Shown here piece by piece: positions 9,219-19,660 of a stretch of 64,000 nucleotides of DNA. The position numbers and the translations under genes were made by a program. Under the pieces are notes generated by a model. The model saw only the letters and a program-made list of their open reading frames with translations, had not been told where the DNA came from and did not search any database. The DNA is from a candidate division KSB1 bacterium. Its GTDB lineage: Bacteria > Zhuqueibacterota > Zhuqueibacteria > JANLFK01 > Oleimicrobiaceae. The stretch spans positions 496,001 through 560,000 of the forward strand of contig JANLFK010000001.1 of assembly GCA_024655945.1 (NCBI GenBank), read 5' to 3'. Numbering within the stretch: the first letter of the stretch is position 1; each line of letters opens with the position of its first letter.

Positions 9219-9965
9219 TCACCGCTGGTCGCAAATGGCCAGGACCAATGCCGCCGCCAGCACGGCTGCCGTTTCGGCCCGCAGCCGACGACTGCCCAGG
9301 CTCACGGCCGTGAACCCTCGTGCCACTGCCGACGCCACCTCCTCGGCGGTAAAGCCGCCTTCTGGACCGACAAGCAGTGCCGCTTCGGAGATGTTTCTGC
9401 CTTTCAGGCCGAGGAGCACACTCACCAACGGCTCGCAACCCGCCCCTTCGTGAGCCAACAAGCGCAGTGGCGCACCCGACAGAGCGTCCATGGCCTGCGG
9501 CAGCGTGCACGGGCCGGTGATTTCCGGCAGCATCGATCGTCCGCACTGCTTCATTGCCGCAAGGGCGACCCTGCGCCAGCGGTCGATGCGGTTCTCAACG
9601 AAGCGCCCGCTCCTTGCCGTGCACAGGAGCACGAACTTGCTCACCCCAAGCTCGGTGCCTTTCTCAACCAAGAGGTCAAAGCGCTCCCCACGCAGCGGCG
9701 AGGCCGCCAAGGTAAGCCGCAGCCGCGGCTCTCCCACCCCCTGCATGCGTCGCACGATCCTTGCCTCGGCGCGCTCCGCTTGCGTGCCCGCGAGCTCGCA
9801 CTCATAGCAGTGACCCAGCCCGTCCACCGCGAAGAAGCGGTGTCCTAGGCGCGTGCGATGCACCACCACCAGATGGTGCCGCTCTTGGTCGACGAGGAAA
9901 AGACGGTCCTTGTGCACGTCCTGCGGCCTGACGTAGAAAAAGTCCGCATGTGATGGCGTGTGCAT
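9219..9965 (-). CDS. rsmE: 16S rRNA (uracil-1498-N3)-methyltransferase RsmE
   Basis: Transfers a methyl group from S-adenosylmethionine to N3 of U1498 in 16S rRNA, in the cytoplasm. The 248-residue length is usual for RsmE. The N-terminal PUA-like RNA-binding part has HHLVVVHRTRLGHRF; the C-terminal SPOUT knot has the family signatures LVEKGTELGVSKFVLL, LLVGPEGGFTAEEV and SLGSRRLRAETAAVLAA. Many bacteria encode rsmE beside prmA, which is absent here. It is followed 37 bases upstream in coordinate order by the Omp85-like gene on the same strand, which may share its transcript. Confidence 0.95.
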   Translation of the reverse strand: MHTPSHADFFYVRPQDVHKDRLFLVDQERHHLVVVHRTRLGHRFFAVDGLGHCYECELAGTQAERAEARIVRRMQGVGEPRLRLTLAASPLRGERFDLLVEKGTELGVSKFVLLCTARSGRFVENRIDRWRRVALAAMKQCGRSMLPEITGPCTLPQAMDALSGAPLRLLAHEGAGCEPLVSVLLGLKGRNISEAALLVGPEGGFTAEEVASAVARGFTAVSLGSRRLRAETAAVLAAALVLAICDQR

Positions 9966-10002
9966 CTCGTCGGCTCAAAATACGGAACAGCCCGCAAGCA
10001 AG

Positions 10003-11316
10003 TCAGAAGGCAACGCCCAAGTCCAGAATCATCTCGCCCTTCAGCTTGCCGTCCCACGCATACTCGGCCCGCAGCACATAGCCGTAAGGCAGGTGGAAAT
10101 GCAATCCGGCGCCAAACCCTCGCCACCACAGGCGCTGCTCCGTGCTTTGGCGGAACCAGACGCTTCCAGCCTCACAGAAGATGCCGGCGTTGAGCGCGAA
10201 CTTGAGATTGCGGCCATAGCCCCCAAGCAGCGCCTCGGCCGTCTCCAGGGTTACGTACCTCACCGGGATGACGGTGAAGCGAAGCTCCGAACCCAGGAGG
10301 ACGCGGCTGTCCCCCTCTGCCACTTGCCGAAAGTGCCCGCGGACCCGCTCCCCATAGCCGAGATAGAGGCGATCGTACACGGCCACCTGGCCCCGCGAGA
10401 ATGAACCGCTGGCCCGCATGGCAAGCGACATCTGCCCCTTGAGCCGTTGGTAGCGGCGGATGTCGAGGCCCCAAAGCAGGTAATTGGCCGTCAAGCCGGG
10501 CAAACCCACGCGGCGAGCGCTCAGACTGAACCACCAGCCCCGCCGGGGATACTCCGCCAGATCACGAGTGTCGTACGAGGCAGAGAGGCCGCCCTGCGGC
10601 GCTCGGTCCAGACCGTCAGCGCTAATGATCGCCCCGGGCAGCGGCGGAACCACCCGCACTTGCCTGTACCCCACCGTCAGACCGAGGTAAAGGTGGTAAC
10701 CGAAACGCTGGCCGATGGTGCACGAGAACCCCGCCACTTCCTGCTCAAAACGGGGGAATTGGGGACTGAGGTTCCGCACTCGCTGCCGGGAGACCAGCGC
10801 CGTGACAAACATCCCCCCTTTGCCCAACAGCCACGGGCTCGTAAAGTCCACCTGGTAGCCTGGATTGTACCCCCACCAGACGGTGATGCCCGCCTGCTCG
10901 TTTCTGCCCCGCAGGTTCATGTGCCTGGGGCCAAATCCGTAGGAAAACTTGGCCCAGTCCCTCTCATGGCGCTCCAGAATCGGAAACGGAAAGATGTACC
11001 ATCGTTCGCTGACCAGGATCACCACGACCAGCCCCTGCTCGGTCCTTATAGGGAGGGCCTCCACCCTGGTGAAAAGGCCCAAGCTCTCGATGCGCAGTCT
11101 GTCGAGCTCGAGCTTCTGGGGGTCAAGCTGCTCACTGATCGCAGTCTTCATTTCCCGCAAAATCACTAAGTCTCGCGTGTGTTCGTTTCCCGACACGACG
11201 ATCTGAACGATGCGCAGGCTGTCGCTGAGCGACTGCTGGCCAAGGCATGGCCCAGCCGACAGGCTGAGCAGCGTCGCAAGCGCGAGCAGCAGGCCACTGT
11301 TCCTCTGGCGCCCCAT
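10003..11316 (-). CDS. Omp85/BamA-like outer-membrane protein with one POTRA domain
   Basis: A 437-residue protein with signal peptide (LLLALATLLSLSAGPCLGQQ). Residues about 35-105 resemble a single POTRA domain (IVQIVVSGNEHTRDLVILRE, then LFTRVEALPIR). The remainder is a beta-barrel of alternating hydrophobic strands with the Omp85 surface-antigen style LYLGYGERVRGHFRQVAEGD and a terminal aromatic strand ending in GVAF. BamA itself has five POTRAs, so this is a shorter relative, probably for membrane assembly or secretion of particular substrates. It lies three bases from a second barrel gene (11320-12537), suggesting an operon and a paired function. Confidence 0.75.
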   Translation of the reverse strand: MGRQRNSGLLLALATLLSLSAGPCLGQQSLSDSLRIVQIVVSGNEHTRDLVILREMKTAISEQLDPQKLELDRLRIESLGLFTRVEALPIRTEQGLVVVILVSERWYIFPFPILERHERDWAKFSYGFGPRHMNLRGRNEQAGITVWWGYNPGYQVDFTSPWLLGKGGMFVTALVSRQRVRNLSPQFPRFEQEVAGFSCTIGQRFGYHLYLGLTVGYRQVRVVPPLPGAIISADGLDRAPQGGLSASYDTRDLAEYPRRGWWFSLSARRVGLPGLTANYLLWGLDIRRYQRLKGQMSLAMRASGSFSRGQVAVYDRLYLGYGERVRGHFRQVAEGDSRVLLGSELRFTVIPVRYVTLETAEALLGGYGRNLKFALNAGIFCEAGSVWFRQSTEQRLWWRGFGAGLHFHLPYGYVLRAEYAWDGKLKGEMILDLGVAF

Positions 11317-11319
11317 CTT

Positions 11320-12537
11320 TCACAAGGCGCTGAGCAAGCGCATGGTGACGCGCCACGAGCCGTCCCCACCTTTCGTTTGCCGGGCAAAATCAACGCGCAC
11401 CACGCCGTCGGCAACGAGGAGGGACACCCCGGCGTCGGCCAGCACACGGTAGCCATCGAGGTCGCTGAGCAGGCCCTCCTTCACCCGCTCTGTGCCCCAG
11501 GCCGAGCCCGCATCGAAAAAGAGGCCCAAAGAGAGTTGCTCGCGGCCATGTGCCCGACGGCCGGTGAGCATGCGCCACAGGTCGCCGCCAAAATAGTACG
11601 CCGCGTTGAAGAGCGCCAGATTCTGCCCGGCCTGACACCGCTCAGGAAACCCCCGCAACGTTCCCACACCGCCGAGGCTCATGAGGTGCTGCGGCGCCAG
11701 ACTCCCGGAGCGCGCCCCCAACATAGTGCGCAGCACCAGCCGCTGATTGCCAAAGGTGGGACGAAAATGCGTGACGGTCAGAAACAAGCCGTCCGTGGCA
11801 AAGTCCTGCCAGGTCTTCTCGTAGATGGCCTGCACCAACGTTCCCTCGAAGGGGAGCAAGGGGCTGTCCCGCCAATCGAACTCGACGATGAACTTCACAC
11901 TCTGCTCCTCCCCTTCGCTGACATGCGGGTTGGGACGGAAGCGCTTCTTGCCGCCGAAGAGTGCACCGGCAAACCCTTCCTCCTTGCCCATGTCCTGGTA
12001 GTCGTAGGCGGCGTACACCACCCTGACATCATGGCGCCCGCCCAGGCGCTCGTTCACAAAGACTTGCCAGCCCTTTCGTCCAAAGTAGTCCATAAAGTCT
12101 TCTTTCAAGACCAAGGCGGCCAGCGAGTTCTCGACCCACCGCAGGCGCCAGCCGTCGTTGGAAGCGGTCTCGTCGAACAAGGCACCGCCAATGGTCAGTC
12201 GCTCCCCCCTGAAAAGAGCTTGCTGCACGCCCACCGAATAGCGCCACGTCTTGTTGGTGAATCCATAGCCGGCCATCACCGGGAAGCTCAGCCCGAGACG
12301 GCGCATCGGGCGCCAGGTCAGGTGGGCGCCGAGAAAAAGCCCTTCCACCCGGTTGTACCGTGGAACCGGGGCCAGCGAGACGGGCTTGTCCTCCCCAAAG
12401 AGTTCGGGCGGGTGCAAAGGCGGAACCTCAAACTGCGCCAGCGCAGGGCCGAGCTCCACCACTAACAAGACGCCCACCAAGCAGACCGCAATCAAGTGCA
12501 CTGCCCTCGGCGTGGCACCTCTATTCTCACGGCACAT
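11320..12537 (-). CDS. Omp85-like outer-membrane barrel protein
   Basis: A 405-residue exported protein. ATG at 12537 is chosen over 12555 because GGAGGAG sits seven bases upstream and a signal peptide follows (HLIAVCLVGVLLVVELG...ALAQ). There is no POTRA; the sequence is mostly barrel, with the surface-antigen (D15-type) signature LMSLGGVGTLRGFPERCQAG, then strands ending LLSAL. It resembles the patatin-associated or TamA-type C-terminal barrel without the periplasmic part. Its downstream neighbour, three bases away, is the single-POTRA barrel, so the two may cooperate, one contributing the periplasmic arm. That cooperation is inference. Confidence 0.7.
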   Translation of the reverse strand: MCRENRGATPRAVHLIAVCLVGVLLVVELGPALAQFEVPPLHPPELFGEDKPVSLAPVPRYNRVEGLFLGAHLTWRPMRRLGLSFPVMAGYGFTNKTWRYSVGVQQALFRGERLTIGGALFDETASNDGWRLRWVENSLAALVLKEDFMDYFGRKGWQVFVNERLGGRHDVRVVYAAYDYQDMGKEEGFAGALFGGKKRFRPNPHVSEGEEQSVKFIVEFDWRDSPLLPFEGTLVQAIYEKTWQDFATDGLFLTVTHFRPTFGNQRLVLRTMLGARSGSLAPQHLMSLGGVGTLRGFPERCQAGQNLALFNAAYYFGGDLWRMLTGRRAHGREQLSLGLFFDAGSAWGTERVKEGLLSDLDGYRVLADAGVSLLVADGVVRVDFARQTKGGDGSWRVTMRLLSAL

Positions 12538-12635
12538 TGGCTTGCTCCTCCTCATTTCTCTCGCTACAGCCTGCCAAACTCATGGCGGCGCGTTCAAAGC
12601 CCTCTCCTGTCTTCGGGAGAGGGAACTGCGGTGTT

Positions 12636-13064
12636 TTACCTGCGGGCTTTCCGTTTCACCAAGACGACCTCGGTCCCTGTGGGCGAGAAACAGAACCGGA
12701 CCTCATCCATCAGGGCGCGAAGAATGAAGATGCCGCGACCGCTGTCCTTAAGCACATTCTCTGGCCGCAGGGGATCTTGGAGCTTGCCCGGGTCAAATCC
12801 CTGGCCCTCATCGCTCACATGCACGACCACCCTCTCCCCGAAGAGCTCGAAAAGGACATGTACCTTCTTCCTCTTATCCAACTTGTTGCCGTGGTGCATG
12901 GCATTGTTCACCGCCTCGGTGACGGCAATGGACAGACTGTCGGCATCATCCTCGGCAAAGCCCAGCTCGTGGGCGACCCCTTCGGCAAGGCGTTCAACCT
13001 CCGCGATGTGGCCGGGATCGCTGGGGACAGCGATAGCATACGTCTTGTGAGGGCGCTCTTTCAC
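12636..13064 (-). CDS. RsbW-like anti-sigma-factor/serine kinase ATPase domain protein
   Basis: A GHKL ATPase of the RsbW/SpoIIAB type, about 142 residues. The N box is TEAVNNAMHHGNK, the G1 box DEGQGFDPGKL and the G2 region SGRGIFILRALMDE. Such proteins bind sigma factors or phosphorylate STAS-domain anti-anti-sigma proteins. No STAS or PP2C phosphatase gene is near, so the partner is elsewhere. The GTG at 13064 follows an AAAGG site; a GTG at 13097 would overlap the upstream barrel gene by 13 bases. It lies between barrel genes on the same strand, 21 bases from the end of one, so co-transcription with envelope genes is likely. Confidence 0.85.
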   Translation of the reverse strand: MKERPHKTYAIAVPSDPGHIAEVERLAEGVAHELGFAEDDADSLSIAVTEAVNNAMHHGNKLDKRKKVHVLFELFGERVVVHVSDEGQGFDPGKLQDPLRPENVLKDSGRGIFILRALMDEVRFCFSPTGTEVVLVKRKARR

Positions 13065-13084
13065 GAATGCCTTTCCCTCGCCCC

Positions 13085-14965
13085 TCAGAACAGCCACGTG
13101 AGGCCGAGGTCGACGCTACTCAGCGTGTGCGGAGCTTGCCCAGTGGTGTGCACCCTGCGTCTGGTTGCGCGGGCCTGGAGGCGCAGCCCAGAGGACCCGG
13201 CGTATTCCACTGCCAACACCGGCCCCCGGCTGAAATGCCGCTCGTACTCTTCCTCCAGCCAGCCCCGCTGAGTGCTCACGGCGTGGCGCCACCCTTGTCG
13301 GCGATAGTAGAGAAGTCCAGGGGCCAGCTCCAGGCCGCCAGTAAGGCGGTACTTCCACGCCAGGCGCACCCAAAGGCTGGTGCGGGAGACAAGTGGCCGC
13401 TCTGCCCACTGCTCCCAGTACAGGCGCCCGTTCTCTTCCAGCAACAGACGCGACTCCGCATAGAGACGCGATTGGCTGGTGAGCTGCCAGTTTAGCGAGT
13501 CGGCGGCGGCGAATTTGCGGAAAACGAAGCTCCGCGTCTCTTCGAACACCTGCTCATAGTCATAGGCCACATAGTTGGCCAGCACTTCGAACGACTGGTA
13601 GAGGGACAACTCTGGAGTGGGGGCATAGAATCCGCGCGTGGTGAGGCGGAAGACCCGGTTCCAATTGTTGTCGGCGCTGCGCTCGGCAAAGAGGTAAACC
13701 ATGTGGAAGAGGTTTACGCTGGCCATGAGCTGAAGTTTCAGCGCAGAGGAGAAGAGGTGTTGCACCAAGAAGGAACCGCTGATGCGCAGTTCATCGCGAT
13801 CGTCAAAATTGTTCGTGTCCGGGGTATCGTAGCGCAGCAAGCTCAGCGAAAAACGGCCCGCGAGGGAATCGGCGGCCATGCGCAGGCCAGCCTCGTTCAC
13901 CAGCGTGAGACGTGAGGAGCGGTTTTCCGGCGTGACAAAGGCAGCACGGGGCGAAAATGGCGAAGGCGCCTTGGTCACCGGCATGTCGTAACGCTGATCC
14001 TGCGCCCAATAGCCCAAGAGGGCGCGCCATGAGGCCCCGCCCTGGGCAAAGTCGAGTCCCACCCAGTGTTCGAACTCCTGGTCGCGGCGGCGACGGCGGT
14101 CTCTCACCTTGCTCTCCTCGCGCAGCGACACCTCCACCTCGCGATAACTGGCGGCATTCTGCAGGCTCAAATGGAAGTTGCGGAAGAGACGATAGGTAAG
14201 GTGGTTGTAGATCCCTGCCGGACGCTCCTCATAGGTCTCGATGTCGCCCGCTGGCGAAAAGTAGTTGTCCCGTCGCCGGTTGCTCAGCGCGATGCGCAGC
14301 GAATCGGCAGTGCCCGGGGCGAACTCCCGCCAGACTGCATAGCCCAGGGCCACGTCCCGATTGGATCGCACCGGAAACTGGTCGCCGCCGAGCTCGAGCT
14401 GGAGCGTGTTCACATATCCTCCAAGAAGCGCGTGGTCGATGTCGAACCGCGTGCCGTAACTGAGGCCCCAGTCGGCGCGATCGAAACGCTGGTCCCATTT
14501 GCTGCCCAGCGAAGCTTCGGCCCACATCCGCTCGGTGATCCCGACGCGCACATTGCCACCGAGATAGTCGGTGCGAGCGTCGTTACGGAAACCCGACTGC
14601 CTGTCGACGAAGGCAGAAGATGTCGCGCGGAAGGAAAGCCGCAGGCGCCGAGCAAGCTGGTAGGCGGCTAAGGCCTCCAGGTTCTGGTCATCCTTCCACT
14701 TGTCCTCGCCCATGCCCACGCGCAGCATGGAAGCCTGGAAGCGCTCGCGCAGGCCGAGAAGGAGACGTCCTCTACCGTAGTGGTAGCCAAGATCGTACAA
14801 CCATCCGTACGCGTTCAAATCTTGGCGAAAGGAGACCGTGCTGGGGTTGCGCGCAGATGCCGTGGGCAAGACCACCTGCTGTGCCTCCGCGCTTGCGCAC
14901 CCCAGCGCGGGCAGGCAGGCGGTGACAACGCAGGCTAGTGCCATCTGGAACCGGCCGCGCATCAA
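13085..14965 (-). CDS. Putative outer-membrane beta-barrel protein
   Basis: A 626-residue exported protein with signal peptide (ALACVVTACLPALGCASAEAQ). The mature part alternates polar and hydrophobic residues with many Arg, Tyr and Trp at strand ends and finishes with an aromatic strand (SSVDLGLTWLF), the usual mark of a large outer-membrane barrel. I see no TonB plug, POTRA or enzymatic motif and do not recognise a family. The start ATG overlaps the stop of the DUF502 gene (ATGA), so translation is coupled. The RsbW-like gene follows within 21 bases. Confidence 0.65.
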   Translation of the reverse strand: MMRGRFQMALACVVTACLPALGCASAEAQQVVLPTASARNPSTVSFRQDLNAYGWLYDLGYHYGRGRLLLGLRERFQASMLRVGMGEDKWKDDQNLEALAAYQLARRLRLSFRATSSAFVDRQSGFRNDARTDYLGGNVRVGITERMWAEASLGSKWDQRFDRADWGLSYGTRFDIDHALLGGYVNTLQLELGGDQFPVRSNRDVALGYAVWREFAPGTADSLRIALSNRRRDNYFSPAGDIETYEERPAGIYNHLTYRLFRNFHLSLQNAASYREVEVSLREESKVRDRRRRRDQEFEHWVGLDFAQGGASWRALLGYWAQDQRYDMPVTKAPSPFSPRAAFVTPENRSSRLTLVNEAGLRMAADSLAGRFSLSLLRYDTPDTNNFDDRDELRISGSFLVQHLFSSALKLQLMASVNLFHMVYLFAERSADNNWNRVFRLTTRGFYAPTPELSLYQSFEVLANYVAYDYEQVFEETRSFVFRKFAAADSLNWQLTSQSRLYAESRLLLEENGRLYWEQWAERPLVSRTSLWVRLAWKYRLTGGLELAPGLLYYRRQGWRHAVSTQRGWLEEEYERHFSRGPVLAVEYAGSSGLRLQARATRRRVHTTGQAPHTLSSVDLGLTWLF

Positions 14966-15768
14966 GAGGTGAACTTTTTGTGGCGTCCTTGCCCGGAGCG
15001 GCCACCTTTGCCTGCCGCCGCTTGCGGAAATGACGGATTGCGCACGCGAAGAGTCGCCGGAAGTCGCTCTGCTTTGCCCCTCTCCATGCGTTCCGGCAGG
15101 GAGATGGTGCCACCGGAAATCACCAGCTTCAGGGCCTCTTCCACCGACAGCCTCACATCGATCGTTTCTTCCTTGGGCACAAAGACCAGAAAACCGGAGG
15201 TCGGATTGGGCGTGCTCGGCAGGAATACGCTGTATACATCGGATTCGAGGGCATCTTGTACTGGCCCCCTGGTGTCTTGCGTCACAAAGGCCACGGAGTA
15301 CAAACCTCTGCGCGGGTACTCGACAAGCACCACCTTGCTGAAGACCTCTCGCTTGTCCGAAATAAAGGCTTGAACAATCTGCTGAAAAGTCTTGTAGACT
15401 CTGTTCAGCAGCGGAACGCGCGCCACAAAATCCTCACCTGCGGCGATGAGCTTGCGCCCCAGAATGTTGCGGGCCACCACGCCCGTCAGCAAGATGAGGA
15501 GCACCAGGGCAACGAACCCCAGCCCGGGGATCGGACGCCCGGCAATGGTGAGGCCCAGACGTTGCGCCAAGAAAGCCCCAATGACTCCCTTGAACAGGCC
15601 ATCGATGGCAAGGAAGAGCTTGTAAAGCACAAAGACGCTGAGCACCAACGGCACGATGACCACCAGCCCGGTGAGAAAGTGGGTGCGCAGGGCCTTGCGC
15701 CAGGGCTGCCGCCCGCCGGCAATGTGTTTCGCCTTGGGTGTCGCGCTACCGTCGCTCACCGCCTCCAC
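14962..15768 (-). CDS. DUF502 family membrane protein
   Basis: A 268-residue inner-membrane protein. It has two transmembrane segments (LTGLVVIVPLVLSVFVLYKL and IPGLGFVALVLLILLTGVVA) flanking a short periplasmic loop, then a soluble domain with the DUF502 signature VPLLNRVYKTFQQIV, FSKVVLVEYPRRGLYSVAFV and PSTPNPTSGFLVFVPKEE. The biochemical role is not established. The C-terminus ends in a basic Gly/Lys tail. It overlaps the downstream barrel gene by four bases and is three bases from the ftsB-like gene, so eno, ftsB, DUF502, barrel and RsbW-like gene form one minus-strand series. Confidence 0.9.
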   Translation of the reverse strand: MEAVSDGSATPKAKHIAGGRQPWRKALRTHFLTGLVVIVPLVLSVFVLYKLFLAIDGLFKGVIGAFLAQRLGLTIAGRPIPGLGFVALVLLILLTGVVARNILGRKLIAAGEDFVARVPLLNRVYKTFQQIVQAFISDKREVFSKVVLVEYPRRGLYSVAFVTQDTRGPVQDALESDVYSVFLPSTPNPTSGFLVFVPKEETIDVRLSVEEALKLVISGGTISLPERMERGKAERLPATLRVRNPSFPQAAAGKGGRSGQGRHKKFTS

Positions 15769-15771
15769 ACC

Positions 15772-16095
15772 TCAAAAGTCCTCGTCCTGCAGTTTCATCA
15801 TGAAAACCACTTCGTCAGGACGGCACAAACCATAGACCTCGCGTGCCACCTTCTCCAAGTACGCCCGGTCGTGACGGAGCCGGTCGATCTCGGCCTGCAG
15901 CTCTGCCTTGCGCGCTTCCAACTCCCGCTCCCTCTGCTCCAGTTGCCGCTTCTTCTGCACCAGGCGGTACTGATTGACAAAGCCGGCACTCCCGCTCAGA
16001 TAGATCACCGCCAAGACGATCGGTATGAGTGGGTACAAGAAGCGACGAAAGTTTGTGCGGCGTCGGGGTCGTACCCTGCGCCGGCGTCTGTCCAC
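15772..16095 (-). CDS. ftsB: FtsB/DivIC-like septum formation initiator
   Basis: A small bitopic cell-division protein, 107 residues from the GTG at 16095. A basic cytoplasmic N-terminus (DRRRRRVRPRRR) is followed by one membrane helix (FLYPLIPIVLAVIYLSG) and a coiled coil (QKKRQLEQRERELEARKAEL and following), then the short C-terminal block ARE-VYGLCRPDEVVFM that is typical of the family. It probably forms a complex with FtsL and FtsQ in the periplasm. The GTG has a GGGAGG site upstream; a TTG at 16137 is the longest alternative. Placement directly after eno is a common arrangement in bacteria. Confidence 0.87.
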   Translation of the reverse strand: MDRRRRRVRPRRRTNFRRFLYPLIPIVLAVIYLSGSAGFVNQYRLVQKKRQLEQRERELEARKAELQAEIDRLRHDRAYLEKVAREVYGLCRPDEVVFMMKLQDEDF

Positions 16096-16155
16096 CAGCA
16101 ATTTCCTCCCCGCCACTCGCAAGGCAACAGGGGCCAAGGGGCCTGGCCCCTCATG

Positions 16156-18985
<2,830 letters not shown>

Positions 18986-19026
18986 TTGCTCTCCACACTT
19001 GCACTCTCGGGGCCATCTCCGCCTCA

Positions 19027-19055
19027 ATTTTACTGAAATATTTCCTCAAAATCAA
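19027..19055 (-). promoter_or_regulatory. Predicted sigma-70-type promoter of the kinase/DUF92 gene
   Basis: On the minus strand TTGATT (19050-19055) and TAAAAT (19027-19032) are 17 bases apart. Transcription would begin near 19020, giving a leader of about 35 bases to the TTG start at 18985. Confidence 0.6.
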
Positions 19056-19660
19056 CCCCTATTTGCACCCCTGCCTGCCGCTCCTGTCGGCGCCTGCCCT
19101 TCGAACAAGGCTCCCCTTCAGAAGCAGACGGATGGCTCAGTCGCCGCGGGCGAGCTCTAGCGTGCGCGAGCGACCCGATTCAAAGCCTGGTGCGAACAAG
19201 GCCGAGCCTTCCCCCACGTGGCGAGTGGACGAGCTTTGATTCGGAAGCCGACAGAAAGCGGCAGGGTCGTTCCGCCCGTTGGCCTTCGGGCGGCGCCAGA
19301 GAGGCCGCCGGTCGCTGGCGGCCTGCGGTGAGCGCAAGTTATCCACACAGGATAACTCGACGAAAACCAAGAGGAGGACGAGGCTGGCAATATTTTGCAC
19401 ACCCGGCGAGCGATGCAGCGGCCAGGGAGTTCGCCGTGGATGACATGGGCCAGTCGCCAGTGCTGTTAAGTCCTTTGCACTCAATAAGCAAAAGGGGCCG
19501 CATGTTGCAGCCCCTTGGCTCCCTCTCGCTTGCGCGTTGCGCGCCAGGCCCTCCTGCCGGCGGATGCAGGCCCGCCCGATGCGGGGCCCAGACGGGCGAC
19601 ACTTTTGCACAAGTTATCCACATTCGCCACCCATGGCCAAAAGCTACAAATAGGACCATC
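19056..19660. other. 605-base intergenic region with two DnaA boxes
   Basis: No convincing gene. It lies between the promoter of the kinase/DUF92 gene and the end of the GWxTD gene. Two perfect DnaA boxes (TTATCCACA) occur at 19339-19347 and 19614-19622, each inside the 13-base repeat CAAGTTATCCACA. TTTTGCACA occurs twice, at 19393-19401 and 19603-19611, the second two bases before a DnaA box. GGATAA at 19350-19355 makes an inverted partner to the first box. There are several GC-rich hairpins (for example near 19300-19320). No AT-rich unwinding stretch is obvious. I could not match it to a known structured RNA. Confidence 0.55.
19492..19516 (-). terminator. Possible terminator of the GWxTD gene
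   Basis: On the minus strand a hairpin with a 7-bp outer stem (AAGGGGC/GCCCCTT) plus three inner pairs is followed by TTTTGCTTATT. It lies about 145 bases after the GWxTD stop codon. Confidence 0.4.

Noticed and set aside
19056-19660. A classical chromosomal origin
   Set aside because: Two DnaA boxes alone are not enough; no AT-rich unwinding element, no dnaA or dnaN nearby, and genes on both sides run in the same direction. Kept only as a lower-interest finding.
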